A stretch of DNA of 64,000 nucleotides. Source: Zwartia vadi (GTDB taxonomy: Bacteria > Pseudomonadota > Gammaproteobacteria > Burkholderiales > Burkholderiaceae_B). The position numbers were made by a program, and so were the translations under genes. Numbering within the stretch: the first letter of the stretch is position 1; every line of letters begins with the position of its first letter. Shown here piece by piece: positions 9,634 to 18,343 of this stretch. The DNA lies in contig NZ_JAUHHE010000003.1 of the NCBI RefSeq assembly GCF_030410375.1, positions 62,001 through 126,000 of the forward strand, read 5' to 3'. The notes beneath the pieces were generated by a model, which ran no database searches, had not been told where the DNA came from, and saw nothing but the letters and a program-made list of their open reading frames with translations.

Positions 9634-11166
9634 ATGAAAGTACGCGCACAGATCGGAATGGTGCTCAATTTAGACAAGTGTATCGGTTGTCATACCTGCT
9701 CTGTTACTTGCAAGAATGTCTGGACCAGTCGTCCCGGCGTGGAGTACGCATGGTTTAACAACGTTGAAACAAAGCCCGGAATTGGCTACCCAAAAGAATG
9801 GGAAAATCAGGAAAAATGGAAAGGTGGCTGGGTCCGAAAGGCAAATGGATCCATCGCACCAAAACAAGGAGGCAAATGGCAATTACTGATGAAAATATTT
9901 GCCAATCCACACCTGCCTGAAATTGACGAATATTACGAACCATTTACCTTTGATTACGACCACTTACAAAGCGCGCCGGAAATGAAGCATGCTCCGACCG
10001 CACGTCCACGATCCCTAATAACAGGGCTCAGAATGGAAAAGATCGAGTGGGGACCTAACTGGGAGGAAATTCTAGGCGGCGAGTTCAGTAAACGCAGCAA
10101 AGATGCCAATCTGGTTGGTTTTGAAGCAGCCCAGAAAGAAATGATGGGTCAGTTTGAAAACACCTTTATGATGTATCTTCCTCGCTTGTGCGAGCACTGC
10201 TTGAATCCCGCTTGTGTGGCGTCTTGCCCATCAGGATCAATCTACAAGCGAGAAGAAGACGGTATTGTGCTGATCGATCAGGACAAATGCCGCGGATGGC
10301 GTATGTGCGTCAGTGGCTGTCCATATAAAAAAATTTACTACAACTGGAAAAGTGGCAAGGCAGAGAAATGCATATTCTGTTATCCACGGATCGAAGCCGG
10401 TCAACCAACAGTTTGCTCAGAAACTTGCGTCGGTCGTATCCGTTATCTGGGTGTGCTTCTTTACGACGCAGATCGCATTGCAGAAGCAGCAAGCGTCAAG
10501 GACGAAAAGGATCTTTATCAGGCCCAACTCGATATCTTTTTAGATCCGAATGATCCTTCAGTCATCGAACAGGCGCGTGCGGACGGCATACCCGATGCTT
10601 GGATGAACGCTGCCCGACAAAGTCCGGTCTACAAGATGGCTGTTGAATGGAAGGTTGCACTCCCGCTTCACCCGGAATACCGGACATTGCCAATGGTCTG
10701 GTATGTGCCGCCTCTTTCTCCCATCACCGCTGCCGCTCAAGCAGGTCATATCGAAGCAAAAGGTGCCATCCCAGATGTCAGTCAATTACGAATTCCACTG
10801 AAATATCTTGCAAACTTGCTGACTGCGGGTGACACCGCTCCTGTTGTGCGTGCTCTTGAAAGAATGCTCGCTATGCGAACCTATCAGCGAGCGAAGCATG
10901 TCGATGGCGTCATTGATACAGCCGTTCTAAAACTAGTCGGAATCACCCAGCACGAAGTCGAAGACATGTATCGCTACATGGCAATCGCGAATTACGAAGA
11001 CCGCTTCGTCATTCCCACTACACACCGTGAATATGCAGAAAATACCTTTAACGTTCGAGGTGGATGCGGCTTTAGTTTTGGAAATGGATGTTCCGAAGGG
11101 GTCACTGAAACAAGCTTGTTCGGCAGCGAGAAAAAACGCACGATTCCAATCAAGGTAGAGGCTTGA
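9634..11166 (+). CDS. narH: Respiratory nitrate reductase beta subunit NarH
   Basis: A 510-residue electron-transfer subunit that passes electrons from NarI hemes to NarG through one 3Fe-4S and three 4Fe-4S clusters. Four Cys clusters are visible: C16, C19, C22 and C26 (CIGCHTCSVTC), CEHCLNPAC, CRGWRMC and CIFC with later Cys. The CRGW motif, with Trp in place of a Cys, is the known mark of the 3Fe-4S cluster. AAAGGAG precedes the ATG by eight bases. The narJ start lies 1 bp after the stop, so the two are tightly coupled. Confidence 0.97.
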   Translation: MKVRAQIGMVLNLDKCIGCHTCSVTCKNVWTSRPGVEYAWFNNVETKPGIGYPKEWENQEKWKGGWVRKANGSIAPKQGGKWQLLMKIFANPHLPEIDEYYEPFTFDYDHLQSAPEMKHAPTARPRSLITGLRMEKIEWGPNWEEILGGEFSKRSKDANLVGFEAAQKEMMGQFENTFMMYLPRLCEHCLNPACVASCPSGSIYKREEDGIVLIDQDKCRGWRMCVSGCPYKKIYYNWKSGKAEKCIFCYPRIEAGQPTVCSETCVGRIRYLGVLLYDADRIAEAASVKDEKDLYQAQLDIFLDPNDPSVIEQARADGIPDAWMNAARQSPVYKMAVEWKVALPLHPEYRTLPMVWYVPPLSPITAAAQAGHIEAKGAIPDVSQLRIPLKYLANLLTAGDTAPVVRALERMLAMRTYQRAKHVDGVIDTAVLKLVGITQHEVEDMYRYMAIANYEDRFVIPTTHREYAENTFNVRGGCGFSFGNGCSEGVTETSLFGSEKKRTIPIKVEA

Positions 11167-11167
11167 G

Positions 11168-11875
11168 ATGAATATTTTCGAAAAACGTCCCGTCAGTATC
11201 AGTCTAACCTTACGCGTACTGGCTTATCTATTACGGTATCCTGATTCATCCTTTAGAGCCCATAGCAAGGAGTTGATTGAGGCAGTAAAAACCGAATCCG
11301 CTCTGAGTCCCTCGAGGACTCAAGAGCTCGTCAATCTAATTCATCGGCTCAGCAAGAGACCCTGTCTGGAGGTCGAGTCCGAGTATGTTGACATTTTTGA
11401 CAGGGGTCGTCGGACATCGTTATTGATGTTTGAACATGTGCACGGTGACTCGAGAGACCGTGGTCCGGCAATGGTTGACCTGATCCAGACTTATCATCGC
11501 GCGGGCTTGCTACTCGCCCCAGATGATCTCCCTGACTATCTGCCTGTCATTCTTGAATTTGCGTCTACTCAGCCTGCGCAACAGGCTCGAGAATTTTTAA
11601 GTGAATTGGTCCATATAGCAAGAGCGATATTCACCGCTCTACATGAGCGTCAAAGTGACTACGCAAGTGTTCTAGCCGCAATGATCGAACTTTCGGGCGA
11701 AAAGGCAGAACCCGTTGTCATACGTACTGAGCAAGCGCTTGACGAAAGCTGGGCAGAGCCAGAAGTTTTTGGGGGTTGCTCAACAGAGGGGCAAAACAAA
11801 CCGGGTCAACCTCAGCCAATCCGTATCGTCAAACGAACAGCGACTGAAACGACGTTGCATCAACAAGGAGCGTAA
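11168..11875 (+). CDS. narJ: Nitrate reductase assembly chaperone NarJ
   Basis: A 235-residue cytoplasmic chaperone of the NarJ/TorD type, which holds apo-NarGH until molybdenum cofactor is inserted and the complex docks on NarI. Seen: the family N-terminal helix LTLRVLAYLLRYPDSSFR and the conserved FEHVHGDSRDRGPAMVDL segment. The C-terminal 45 residues are polar and probably disordered. It sits in the usual place between narH and narI, with 1 and 2 bp gaps. Confidence 0.95.
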   Translation: MNIFEKRPVSISLTLRVLAYLLRYPDSSFRAHSKELIEAVKTESALSPSRTQELVNLIHRLSKRPCLEVESEYVDIFDRGRRTSLLMFEHVHGDSRDRGPAMVDLIQTYHRAGLLLAPDDLPDYLPVILEFASTQPAQQAREFLSELVHIARAIFTALHERQSDYASVLAAMIELSGEKAEPVVIRTEQALDESWAEPEVFGGCSTEGQNKPGQPQPIRIVKRTATETTLHQQGA

Positions 11876-11877
11876 GC

Positions 11878-12627
11878 ATGAGCACGCTACATAATTTCCT
11901 TTTCAATGTTTACCCATACATTTGTCTGACCGTTTTCTTAATGGGTAGTCTGGCTCGTTTTGATCGAGACCAATACACCTGGAAAAGCGATTCATCACAA
12001 ATTCTGCGTGCCCGGCAATTACGCTGGGGTAGCAACCTTTTCCATGCAGGTATCCTATTTTTATTCTTTGGTCATACTGTAGGGCTGTTAACACCTCACT
12101 TTATTTACGAGCCATTCATTACACCAGCACAAAAACAGTTAGTAGCCGTCTATGCAGGCGGTGTTGCAGGCATTGTCTGCTTTATCGGCCTGAGCCTGCT
12201 GCTACATCGTCGCATCTTTGACCCACGCATACGTTTGACAAGCCACCGGACGGATCTATTTATCCTGGTGATTTTATGGATTCAACTGGTTTTGGGATTG
12301 ATCACATTACCCTTTTCATTGGGTCACTCAGACGGCTCTGTCATGCTCTCGCTTTCAGACTGGGCCCAACGAATCCTGACCTTTAGACCAGACGCTAGCG
12401 GCATCGTCAATCTCGATTGGCCCTATAAAGTTCACCTGGTGCTAGGCATGACGATTTTTCTCCTGTTTCCATTTTCTCGACTCGTCCATGTCTGGAGTGG
12501 GTTTGCAACGGTTTCTTATCTTTTCAGGCCGGCGCAACTTGTCCGTAGTCGTCGTCTGGGCATGAAGAAACACTCTGACTTAAAGCAGCCCCATGGCAGA
12601 ACAACGTCAACTCCTCACTCAACTTAG
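11878..12627 (+). CDS. narI: Respiratory nitrate reductase gamma subunit NarI (diheme cytochrome b)
   Basis: A membrane subunit that oxidises quinol at the periplasmic side and sends electrons to NarH. The 249-residue protein has about five hydrophobic helices. Four heme-ligand histidines are seen at H56, H66, H186 and H204, nearly the same numbering as in E. coli NarI. The C-terminus after residue 215 is short, polar and basic. The next gene starts 6 bp later, with its ribosome binding site (AGGAGAAA) overlapping the narI stop codon. Confidence 0.96.
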   Translation: MSTLHNFLFNVYPYICLTVFLMGSLARFDRDQYTWKSDSSQILRARQLRWGSNLFHAGILFLFFGHTVGLLTPHFIYEPFITPAQKQLVAVYAGGVAGIVCFIGLSLLLHRRIFDPRIRLTSHRTDLFILVILWIQLVLGLITLPFSLGHSDGSVMLSLSDWAQRILTFRPDASGIVNLDWPYKVHLVLGMTIFLLFPFSRLVHVWSGFATVSYLFRPAQLVRSRRLGMKKHSDLKQPHGRTTSTPHST

Positions 12628-12633
12628 GAGAAA

Positions 12634-13428
12634 ATGATGACAATCAGCATTCAGTCATCAGTGCCAAAAATCAATGGTGTTCCATTAATGTTAGATGGCG
12701 AAAAGCTGACGAGCGAGGCCTTAACCGAGCGTGCCTATACAGAATTGCTTCGACAAGAAGCCGTTCGGCTCCAGTTACTAGATCCTCTGGAGTTTTCATC
12801 CTTCGATGCAATTCAGGAAGATGAACGAGAAAAAATTGATCAAATGCTTGATGATCAGGTGATCACCCCTTTACCCACGCATGAAGAATGCGCTCGGTAC
12901 TATGAGGCAAACAAAAAGAAGTATGTTATTGGGCAAGCAATCAATCTCAGACACATTCTTTTTGCTGTTACACCAGGGGTACCTATCCAGGCTCTCGCTG
13001 AGATAGCTGAAACAACGCTTCTCGAGTTAATGAATAAAAAAGAAGAGGCAGGAATATTTGATAAAAAAGCCAAAGAGTTGTCCAACTGCCCTTCAGGAAA
13101 GGATGGTGGGTATCTAGGATGGCTCGCACCCGAGGAGTGTGCACCTGAATTGGCTCGCGCACTATTTTTTGATGGCGAAGCGCAACTTGGCAACGGCCTA
13201 CATCCTAGACTGATTCATTCGCGTCATGGATTGCATATTATTGAAGTGCTTGAACGAAATAAAGGGACGCAACTTAGTTTCGATCAAGTCAAAGACAATA
13301 TTGATATGCATCTCTCCATGCAGTCACGTGCGACGGCGCTACGTCAATATATGATGCTTCTGGTCGGGGCAGCCGAGCTTGAAAATATCGAACTCGATGG
13401 TGCGGATACGCCTCTTGTTCAAAACTGA
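12634..13428 (+). CDS. PpiC-type peptidyl-prolyl cis-trans isomerase in the nar operon
   Basis: A 264-residue protein with a parvulin (PpiC/rotamase) domain around residues 105-210: LRHILFAV, GKDGGYLGWL and HSRHGLHIIEVLER are recognisable motifs. There is no signal peptide, so it should act in the cytoplasm, unlike SurA or PpiD. NifM-like isomerases are known beside nar genes in several betaproteobacteria and pseudomonads, where help in folding or assembling the reductase is presumed. The N-terminal 90 residues are a NifM/SurA-like helical region. It follows narI by 6 bp, so it is surely co-transcribed. Confidence 0.88.
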   Translation: MMTISIQSSVPKINGVPLMLDGEKLTSEALTERAYTELLRQEAVRLQLLDPLEFSSFDAIQEDEREKIDQMLDDQVITPLPTHEECARYYEANKKKYVIGQAINLRHILFAVTPGVPIQALAEIAETTLLELMNKKEEAGIFDKKAKELSNCPSGKDGGYLGWLAPEECAPELARALFFDGEAQLGNGLHPRLIHSRHGLHIIEVLERNKGTQLSFDQVKDNIDMHLSMQSRATALRQYMMLLVGAAELENIELDGADTPLVQN

Positions 13429-13445
13429 TTAGGTACAGCCCAATA

Positions 13446-13850
13446 ATGGATATCTCGACGTTTGATGAATTAATCCTCGCTGCAAAGACACAAAAAACTC
13501 AGCAACAACTATTACTGGTTTTTACCAAGGCCGAGCTGCCAGAGAATCATACGGAACAACAATACGCTGACTATGCCGCGGGTGCAGGCGGCGCCTTAAT
13601 TCCCGTAGCCTGTGTCGACAAACAGGCAGCAGAGCTTCATTCTTTTAAAACACTATGCGATGAGGCATCTGAATTTGTTTCTGATTGGGATATCGTCTTT
13701 GCCGCAGCCCTGAGTGCTCAAGCAGGACAAACACTGAGAGATAAGGCCATTGAAGAAAAAATTGGCACGATGGTGGAATCCATCAAGCTTGGTCAGATCA
13801 GTCCATTTGCAAGCTTTAACCGCGAAGGTGAGGCAGTCATTCTGATATGA
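13446..13850 (+). CDS. Conserved hypothetical protein downstream of nar
   Basis: A soluble protein of 134 residues, acidic and mixed alpha/beta in appearance, with no signal peptide and no motif I can tie to a reaction. I recall similar short proteins labelled ribonucleotide reductase subunit alpha in some genomes, but nothing here resembles that enzyme (no radical Cys, ATP cone or barrel motifs), so the label should not be copied. Landmarks are GALIPVACVDK near residues 49-59 and VESIKLGQISPFASFNREG near 111-129. It starts 17 bp after the isomerase gene and probably shares its transcript. Confidence 0.75.
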   Translation: MDISTFDELILAAKTQKTQQQLLLVFTKAELPENHTEQQYADYAAGAGGALIPVACVDKQAAELHSFKTLCDEASEFVSDWDIVFAAALSAQAGQTLRDKAIEEKIGTMVESIKLGQISPFASFNREGEAVILI

Positions 13851-13904
13851 AATAGTTTTTGATGTTAAAACTGAAACTTCTAAAGCCAATGAGAGGAGTT
13901 TCAA

Positions 13905-14420
13905 ATGATGAAGATTCATCGCTTGACCCATGCAGGCTTACTTTGCGCACTATTGGCATTGAATCCAGTGCTTGCCGACCCGCCGCCCGGCAAAGGCAAC
14001 TCTAACAAGAGTAGCCAGGGAAACAGCGGAAATAATGGCAATAGTGGCAATCAAGGCAATAGTAGCAACAAAGGTAACAATGGGAATAACAATGACGCTC
14101 AAGTTCAAGGAAATCCGCAATCTGGCTCTGATCTAACGCTCAACCTTGTCGCCGCGGGCATTACAGCGATAGCCGCGCAAAACCTGGCACTCAAATATGG
14201 CGTTATTGGTTACCAGCCACTCCCTCCAGGTATTGCAAAGAATCTCGCGCGTGGCAAACCTTTGCCTCCCGGCATTGCAAAAAAATACCCTCCGGGTCCA
14301 ATGCTCGCTCAACTGCCCATCCATCCCGGTTATGAATGGCGAATGGCAGGTTCTGATCTGATTTTGGTTGCAGTCGGTACGGCGATTGTGGCGGATGTTC
14401 TGCGGAATGTATTCCGTTAA
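13905..14420 (+). CDS. CigR-family protein with Asn/Gly-rich region
   Basis: A 171-residue exported protein: signal peptide of about 24 residues ending at VLADPPP, then a low-complexity stretch of about 40 residues made almost only of Asn, Gly, Ser and Lys. The C-terminal half carries the duplicated LPPGIAKNLARGKPLPPGI block, PIHPGYEWRMAGSDLILVAV and a hydrophobic end, all hallmarks of the CigR/RcnB-like family. CigR was described as an anti-virulence factor in Salmonella, but its biochemical role is not known. GAGAGGAG precedes the start. It may be independent of nar: the gap to the previous gene is 54 bp. Confidence 0.8.
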   Translation: MMKIHRLTHAGLLCALLALNPVLADPPPGKGNSNKSSQGNSGNNGNSGNQGNSSNKGNNGNNNDAQVQGNPQSGSDLTLNLVAAGITAIAAQNLALKYGVIGYQPLPPGIAKNLARGKPLPPGIAKKYPPGPMLAQLPIHPGYEWRMAGSDLILVAVGTAIVADVLRNVFR

Positions 14421-14438
14421 CAATTTATCCGTCTAGCT

Positions 14439-15242
14439 TCAGTCTGCAGCATCAAACATATCTGTCCAGCGGTCTCGTGCTTTTTCCCTCAAAGGTAACA
14501 TCACGAGATCGTCTTGCTCGTCCAGCATGCAAGAAAAACGAACACCATACAAGCGTTCTAGTGCCTCTTTGGCTTCGTAACCGCACTCCACTGACTCTAA
14601 CCCGCCCGCTGGATGCACCAAAATCATTCGACCAAAATATCTCAGTGCATGATTCAAATCGTGCAGAACGGCAATGACCGCCAACCGACGGATGCGCGCA
14701 AATCGCATTAAGATCTCAAGCAAAATATCTTGCTGACCTGGATCGACTGCGGCGATCGGTTCATCCATCAAAATAAATCCATCCTCCACATCCCAAAGTT
14801 GGGCAAAGACTCTGGCAAGCTGTACCCGTGCCCACTCCCCGCCTGACAAGGTATCAACCTTTCTGTCCAGCAGATGGTTCAGGCCCAACAAAGCCGCTGC
14901 GCGAGACACAATCTCATTGCTCTCTTCAGCGTGCACTCTGGCCACGCGCCCCAAGCCAATGACTATTCGCGTCGTCAGTGCAAAGGCAATCTCCTGTGAC
15001 TGACTTAATACAGCCCGACACTGACTGAGAGACTCGACCGTCCAGTCATCTAATGAACGCGAATGTAATAAGACAAATCCTGCACTTGGTTTGCTTGAGC
15101 CTGAAAGAAGTTTAAGCAAGGTAGATTTCCCAGCACCGTTTGGACCGACAATCGCAACGCACTCTGCATGCCGAATTTGCAAGTTATAGGGTCCAAAACT
15201 TCGATTGCCTAAATTTTTAATCACAGCATGCATGGAGAGCAT
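14439..15242 (-). CDS. hmuV: Heme ABC importer ATPase, HmuV type
   Basis: A 267-residue cytoplasmic ATPase of the FecE/HmuV class that powers heme entry through the HmuU permease. Seen: Walker A GPNGAGKST at residues 33-41, the LSGGEWARVQLAR signature, Walker B FILMDEP and the switch His in AVLHDLNHA. The start at 15242 is fixed by GGAGGATAATC, which lies in the last codons of hmuU. It is the last gene of the heme operon and meets the CigR-family gene tail to tail with an 18 bp gap. Confidence 0.9.
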   Translation of the reverse strand: MLSMHAVIKNLGNRSFGPYNLQIRHAECVAIVGPNGAGKSTLLKLLSGSSKPSAGFVLLHSRSLDDWTVESLSQCRAVLSQSQEIAFALTTRIVIGLGRVARVHAEESNEIVSRAAALLGLNHLLDRKVDTLSGGEWARVQLARVFAQLWDVEDGFILMDEPIAAVDPGQQDILLEILMRFARIRRLAVIAVLHDLNHALRYFGRMILVHPAGGLESVECGYEAKEALERLYGVRFSCMLDEQDDLVMLPLREKARDRWTDMFDAAD

Positions 15243-15244
15243 GA

Positions 15245-16285
15245 TTATCCTCCTGTACTGAATCTGCTCGAACGCAAGAGCAACATTAAAAAGGGCCCAC
15301 CTAAAAGCGCTGTAAATATCCCCACAGGTATTTCAGCCGGAATGACCAGGACTCGAGCAAATGTATCCGCCACAAGCAACAGCACCGCACCGAGTAGCAC
15401 CGAGACTGGCATCAGGATATTTTGGTCAGCACCGACAAGCATGCGTGCAAGATGCGGGGCAATGAGTCCTACAAAGCCGATTACGCCACAAAAGGCAACG
15501 GACATTCCAGCCAACAAGGCTACGAGTACCGAAGTCGTCCAGCGCATTCGGTTAATCGCCACACCCAGATGGACGGCTGTCGTTTCGCCAAGACTCATGG
15601 CATTCAAACGATCGGCCATGTTGCGCGACCACGCATAACCCCCTAAAAGGACACTACCGACGAGTAACACCATTGTCCAGCTTGCACCTGCCAAGGAACC
15701 AAGCGTCCAGAAAGACAAGCTTCTTAATTGCTCATCTGTCGCAAGATACGTGCACAGTCCGATCACCGCGACGCCGAGTGCATTAAATGCAATACCCAGT
15801 AATAGCAAGCCCGCCATTGAGCCAGACGTCAGCCACCTCGATCCTGCGTTGAGTGACATACAAGTGATAAAGGCGCCTAAAAATGAGGCAATAGGAAGGA
15901 GCCAGATGCGGACATCTCGCGGTACGGCCAAGTTGATGTCAGTCAACACAACGATGGTCAAGGCAGCCGCACAGGCAGCGCCACTTGTGATGCCGAGCAA
16001 ACTTGGATCCGCGAGGGGATTACGAAACAAGCCTTGGACCATCGAGCCAGCTAAGCCTAGAGATCCACCAACAAAGATGGCTAACAGTACGCGTGGAATC
16101 CTGAGGTGCCAGAGCACATAAGCGTTACCGTCGAAAGGCGGTGGCGGAGCATTTGATAACAGTCGGGTAAACACCCCATCAAACAATGCCTGCCAGTCAA
16201 ACCACGCGATTCTCACTGCCCCTATTTGCAGTGTGATCACTAAAGACATGACTAACAATAAAATCATCAATATTCTGCTCATCAT
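15245..16285 (-). CDS. hmuU: Heme ABC importer permease, HmuU type (FecCD family)
   Basis: A 346-residue inner-membrane permease with about ten hydrophobic helices, typical of the BtuC/FecCD family. Family segments seen are LRIPRVLLAIFVGGSLGLAG near residue 65, the G-rich LGITSGAA, and GFVGLIAPHLARMLVG near 270. It overlaps hmuT by 4 bp and its stop codon is 2 bp from hmuV. Assignment to heme rather than siderophore rests on the neighbouring HemS-type and HemP genes. Confidence 0.9.
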   Translation of the reverse strand: MMSRILMILLLVMSLVITLQIGAVRIAWFDWQALFDGVFTRLLSNAPPPPFDGNAYVLWHLRIPRVLLAIFVGGSLGLAGSMVQGLFRNPLADPSLLGITSGAACAAALTIVVLTDINLAVPRDVRIWLLPIASFLGAFITCMSLNAGSRWLTSGSMAGLLLLGIAFNALGVAVIGLCTYLATDEQLRSLSFWTLGSLAGASWTMVLLVGSVLLGGYAWSRNMADRLNAMSLGETTAVHLGVAINRMRWTTSVLVALLAGMSVAFCGVIGFVGLIAPHLARMLVGADQNILMPVSVLLGAVLLLVADTFARVLVIPAEIPVGIFTALLGGPFLMLLLRSSRFSTGG

Positions 16286-17214
16286 GTTGCGGTCGACATC
16301 GTGGTCAGTAGATTGAATTGATTGTGCAGTCTCCTGACAGCCTGTGGCATGCGGGGACCAAATCCGAGGAGTAAGCTTGCCTCCATGACGACAATGCGCC
16401 GTGCTTGACCAGCAGGTGTTTGGCTCATTCCTTTTAGGTTCAAGACCGACGAGACATCCCCTAGCGCTCTGAAACTCTGTTCTGTCAGAAGCAGAATATC
16501 GGGCCGCGATAGCACCAGTGACTCTGGCGAAATCGGTTTGTAGCCAGAAAATTCAGTCACTGCATTGACAGCTCCTGCATACTCAATCATGGCATGCGCA
16601 CCAGTCGAGGCGCCTGCCGCCATGAGACGGTTGGTGCTATGGGCAAAAAGAAACAGGACACGCAGAGGGACAGGACGTATCATGGAAGGCAAAGCCTGAT
16701 ATTGCGTCCACTCGCTTTTAAGTTGGTCCACCAAGGTATCGGCCTGCGTCTCGCATCCTAGTATTTGTCCAAGACGTATGACACGCTTGAGTAAACCGTC
16801 AAAACAATAAGCCGAGTCCAACAGCTCGACGGGAACGCCTGCGGCCTCAAGCTGACTCAGCACTGTCGCGGGTCCTGCTTCTTCGGTGACGAGAACAGTC
16901 GTTGGGGCAAGGGCAAGGATGCCCTCTGCAGACAAGCTGCGCGCATAGCCTACCTGTGGCAACTGTGATGCTTGCTTAGGAAACGTTGAAGTAGTGTCCA
17001 CCCCCACAAGATAAGACTGCCCACCCAGCGCATAAACGATTTCCGTGAGCGCACCTCCCACACAAACCAAGCGCGAGGTGCGCGTTGTCAAAGCCTTGGC
17101 CTGGAGCGTTTGACTGACAGCGAGCGCGCCCAATGTGCCGAGACGACTCAAGGCTCTTCTGCGCATCAAAAAGGCGAGCGTCTCGGGTAGTCTGGCGGGA
17201 GTTATACGGCGCAT
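16282..17214 (-). CDS. hmuT: Periplasmic heme-binding protein, HmuT type
   Basis: A 310-residue substrate-binding protein of the helical-backbone class used with FecCD permeases. The N-terminus has Arg pairs (MRRRALSRLGTLGALAV) before a hydrophobic stretch, so export by Tat or Sec is possible. Seen: RLVCVGGALTEIVYALGG, a typical first strand-loop of the HmuT/BtuF fold, and SAYCFDGLLKRV. It overlaps hmuS by 13 bp and hmuU by 4 bp, so translation is coupled along the operon. Confidence 0.9.
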   Translation of the reverse strand: MRRITPARLPETLAFLMRRRALSRLGTLGALAVSQTLQAKALTTRTSRLVCVGGALTEIVYALGGQSYLVGVDTTSTFPKQASQLPQVGYARSLSAEGILALAPTTVLVTEEAGPATVLSQLEAAGVPVELLDSAYCFDGLLKRVIRLGQILGCETQADTLVDQLKSEWTQYQALPSMIRPVPLRVLFLFAHSTNRLMAAGASTGAHAMIEYAGAVNAVTEFSGYKPISPESLVLSRPDILLLTEQSFRALGDVSSVLNLKGMSQTPAGQARRIVVMEASLLLGFGPRMPQAVRRLHNQFNLLTTMSTAT

Positions 17215-18299
17215 AGTCGTCCTCCTGCACTCACATTATCCAGCATGGCTCGCCACTGGATATTTTCAGGGATGCCAGGTTTACGCTGACCGAACAGCAT
17301 AAGAATTAACTCGCCAGAGTGATCAAACAGCTCAAGGGAAGTCACCACGCCATCGACAGTCGGTTTGCGAACGACCCACGCACTCGCGATCTGATCTTGT
17401 CGAAGATGTAAATTGAAATCCGAATCGAGCACATTGATCCAGCCGTTTGCGACCGATATATTCGTCACCACACCCGTATGAATCTGAATCACTCCAGGGT
17501 TGGATACAAAAACCATGATCGGGATTTTTTTATCTGAGGCGATACTCAGTATTCGCCGACACTCCATTGGACGAACCGCTTGGGCATAGTCAGCGCCAAT
17601 CAACCTGAAAGCTTGTAACCTCGAAGCTGAATACTTTTTAAGCAGCAGGTAAAAATCGTGAGTATCTCGCATAGCGGTCCAGTCTTGCATCAACCCCGAA
17701 ACATCAATTTCGCAATCGCTTCGCTCAGGACTGACCAAAGAACGAGGCTGGACATTCAAATAAGGCTCTTGCACCTCATGCGCAAAACGCTCTTGAATCC
17801 AATCTAACGCCTTTGTCTCACTTTCCGCGCGTAAAAATATTTTATGAACTGCCTCTCCTGAGTGATCAAAATACTGAAGACTGCGTTGTACGCCACGCGA
17901 TGTTTTTTCTTTGACTAGGAATCCCGACTGCCAATGTTGATAAAAGATGCGTAAATCAATCGCCTCCCCTTGGACAATCCCGATCTCTCCCGTTTGACTC
18001 ACAGGTGAATACACGCCAATTTTTTCATGGACGCATGAGGCGTTTCGGGTCAACGCCATGACTGGCCCAAGCTGCTCAAGACTCGATATTTGCTCAGCCC
18101 AATTAGTATTCAATCGCGTGACATGAAGTGTCACTTGCTGCGCATTCGTCTCTTCATCTGTCTGGATCGGATCGCAATGTGCCGCCAATAATTCAGCCTC
18201 AGAAATCGATAAGATTTTTGCGATATCACGATGTCTGCGTGGTCCGTCACGGCGCATCGCAGCAAAGGCTGTACGCACTGCCCGTAATGAGTCAGTCAT
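17202..18299 (-). CDS. hmuS: HemS/HmuS-type cytoplasmic heme-handling protein
   Basis: A 365-residue protein of the ChuS/HemS/HmuS family, which binds heme after import and stores, hands on or degrades it, depending on the member. The family's two-repeat layout is clear: each half has a strand-rich block ending in LQYFDHSGEAVHKIF (first) and LELFDHSGELILMLF (second). The QIHTGVV segment in the second half contains the His used as heme ligand in the family. CAGGAG precedes the ATG by about six bases. It follows the receptor gene after 44 bp. Confidence 0.9.
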   Translation of the reverse strand: MTDSLRAVRTAFAAMRRDGPRRHRDIAKILSISEAELLAAHCDPIQTDEETNAQQVTLHVTRLNTNWAEQISSLEQLGPVMALTRNASCVHEKIGVYSPVSQTGEIGIVQGEAIDLRIFYQHWQSGFLVKEKTSRGVQRSLQYFDHSGEAVHKIFLRAESETKALDWIQERFAHEVQEPYLNVQPRSLVSPERSDCEIDVSGLMQDWTAMRDTHDFYLLLKKYSASRLQAFRLIGADYAQAVRPMECRRILSIASDKKIPIMVFVSNPGVIQIHTGVVTNISVANGWINVLDSDFNLHLRQDQIASAWVVRKPTVDGVVTSLELFDHSGELILMLFGQRKPGIPENIQWRAMLDNVSAGGRLCAV

Positions 18300-18343
18300 G
18301 AAATTCTCCTGTTAATGCTCTGTGTGTTTCTTTGCGAAAACAC

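Noticed and set aside
13446..13850. Ribonucleotide reductase alpha subunit
   Set aside because: 134 residues with none of the radical-site, effector or barrel motifs; a copied label only.
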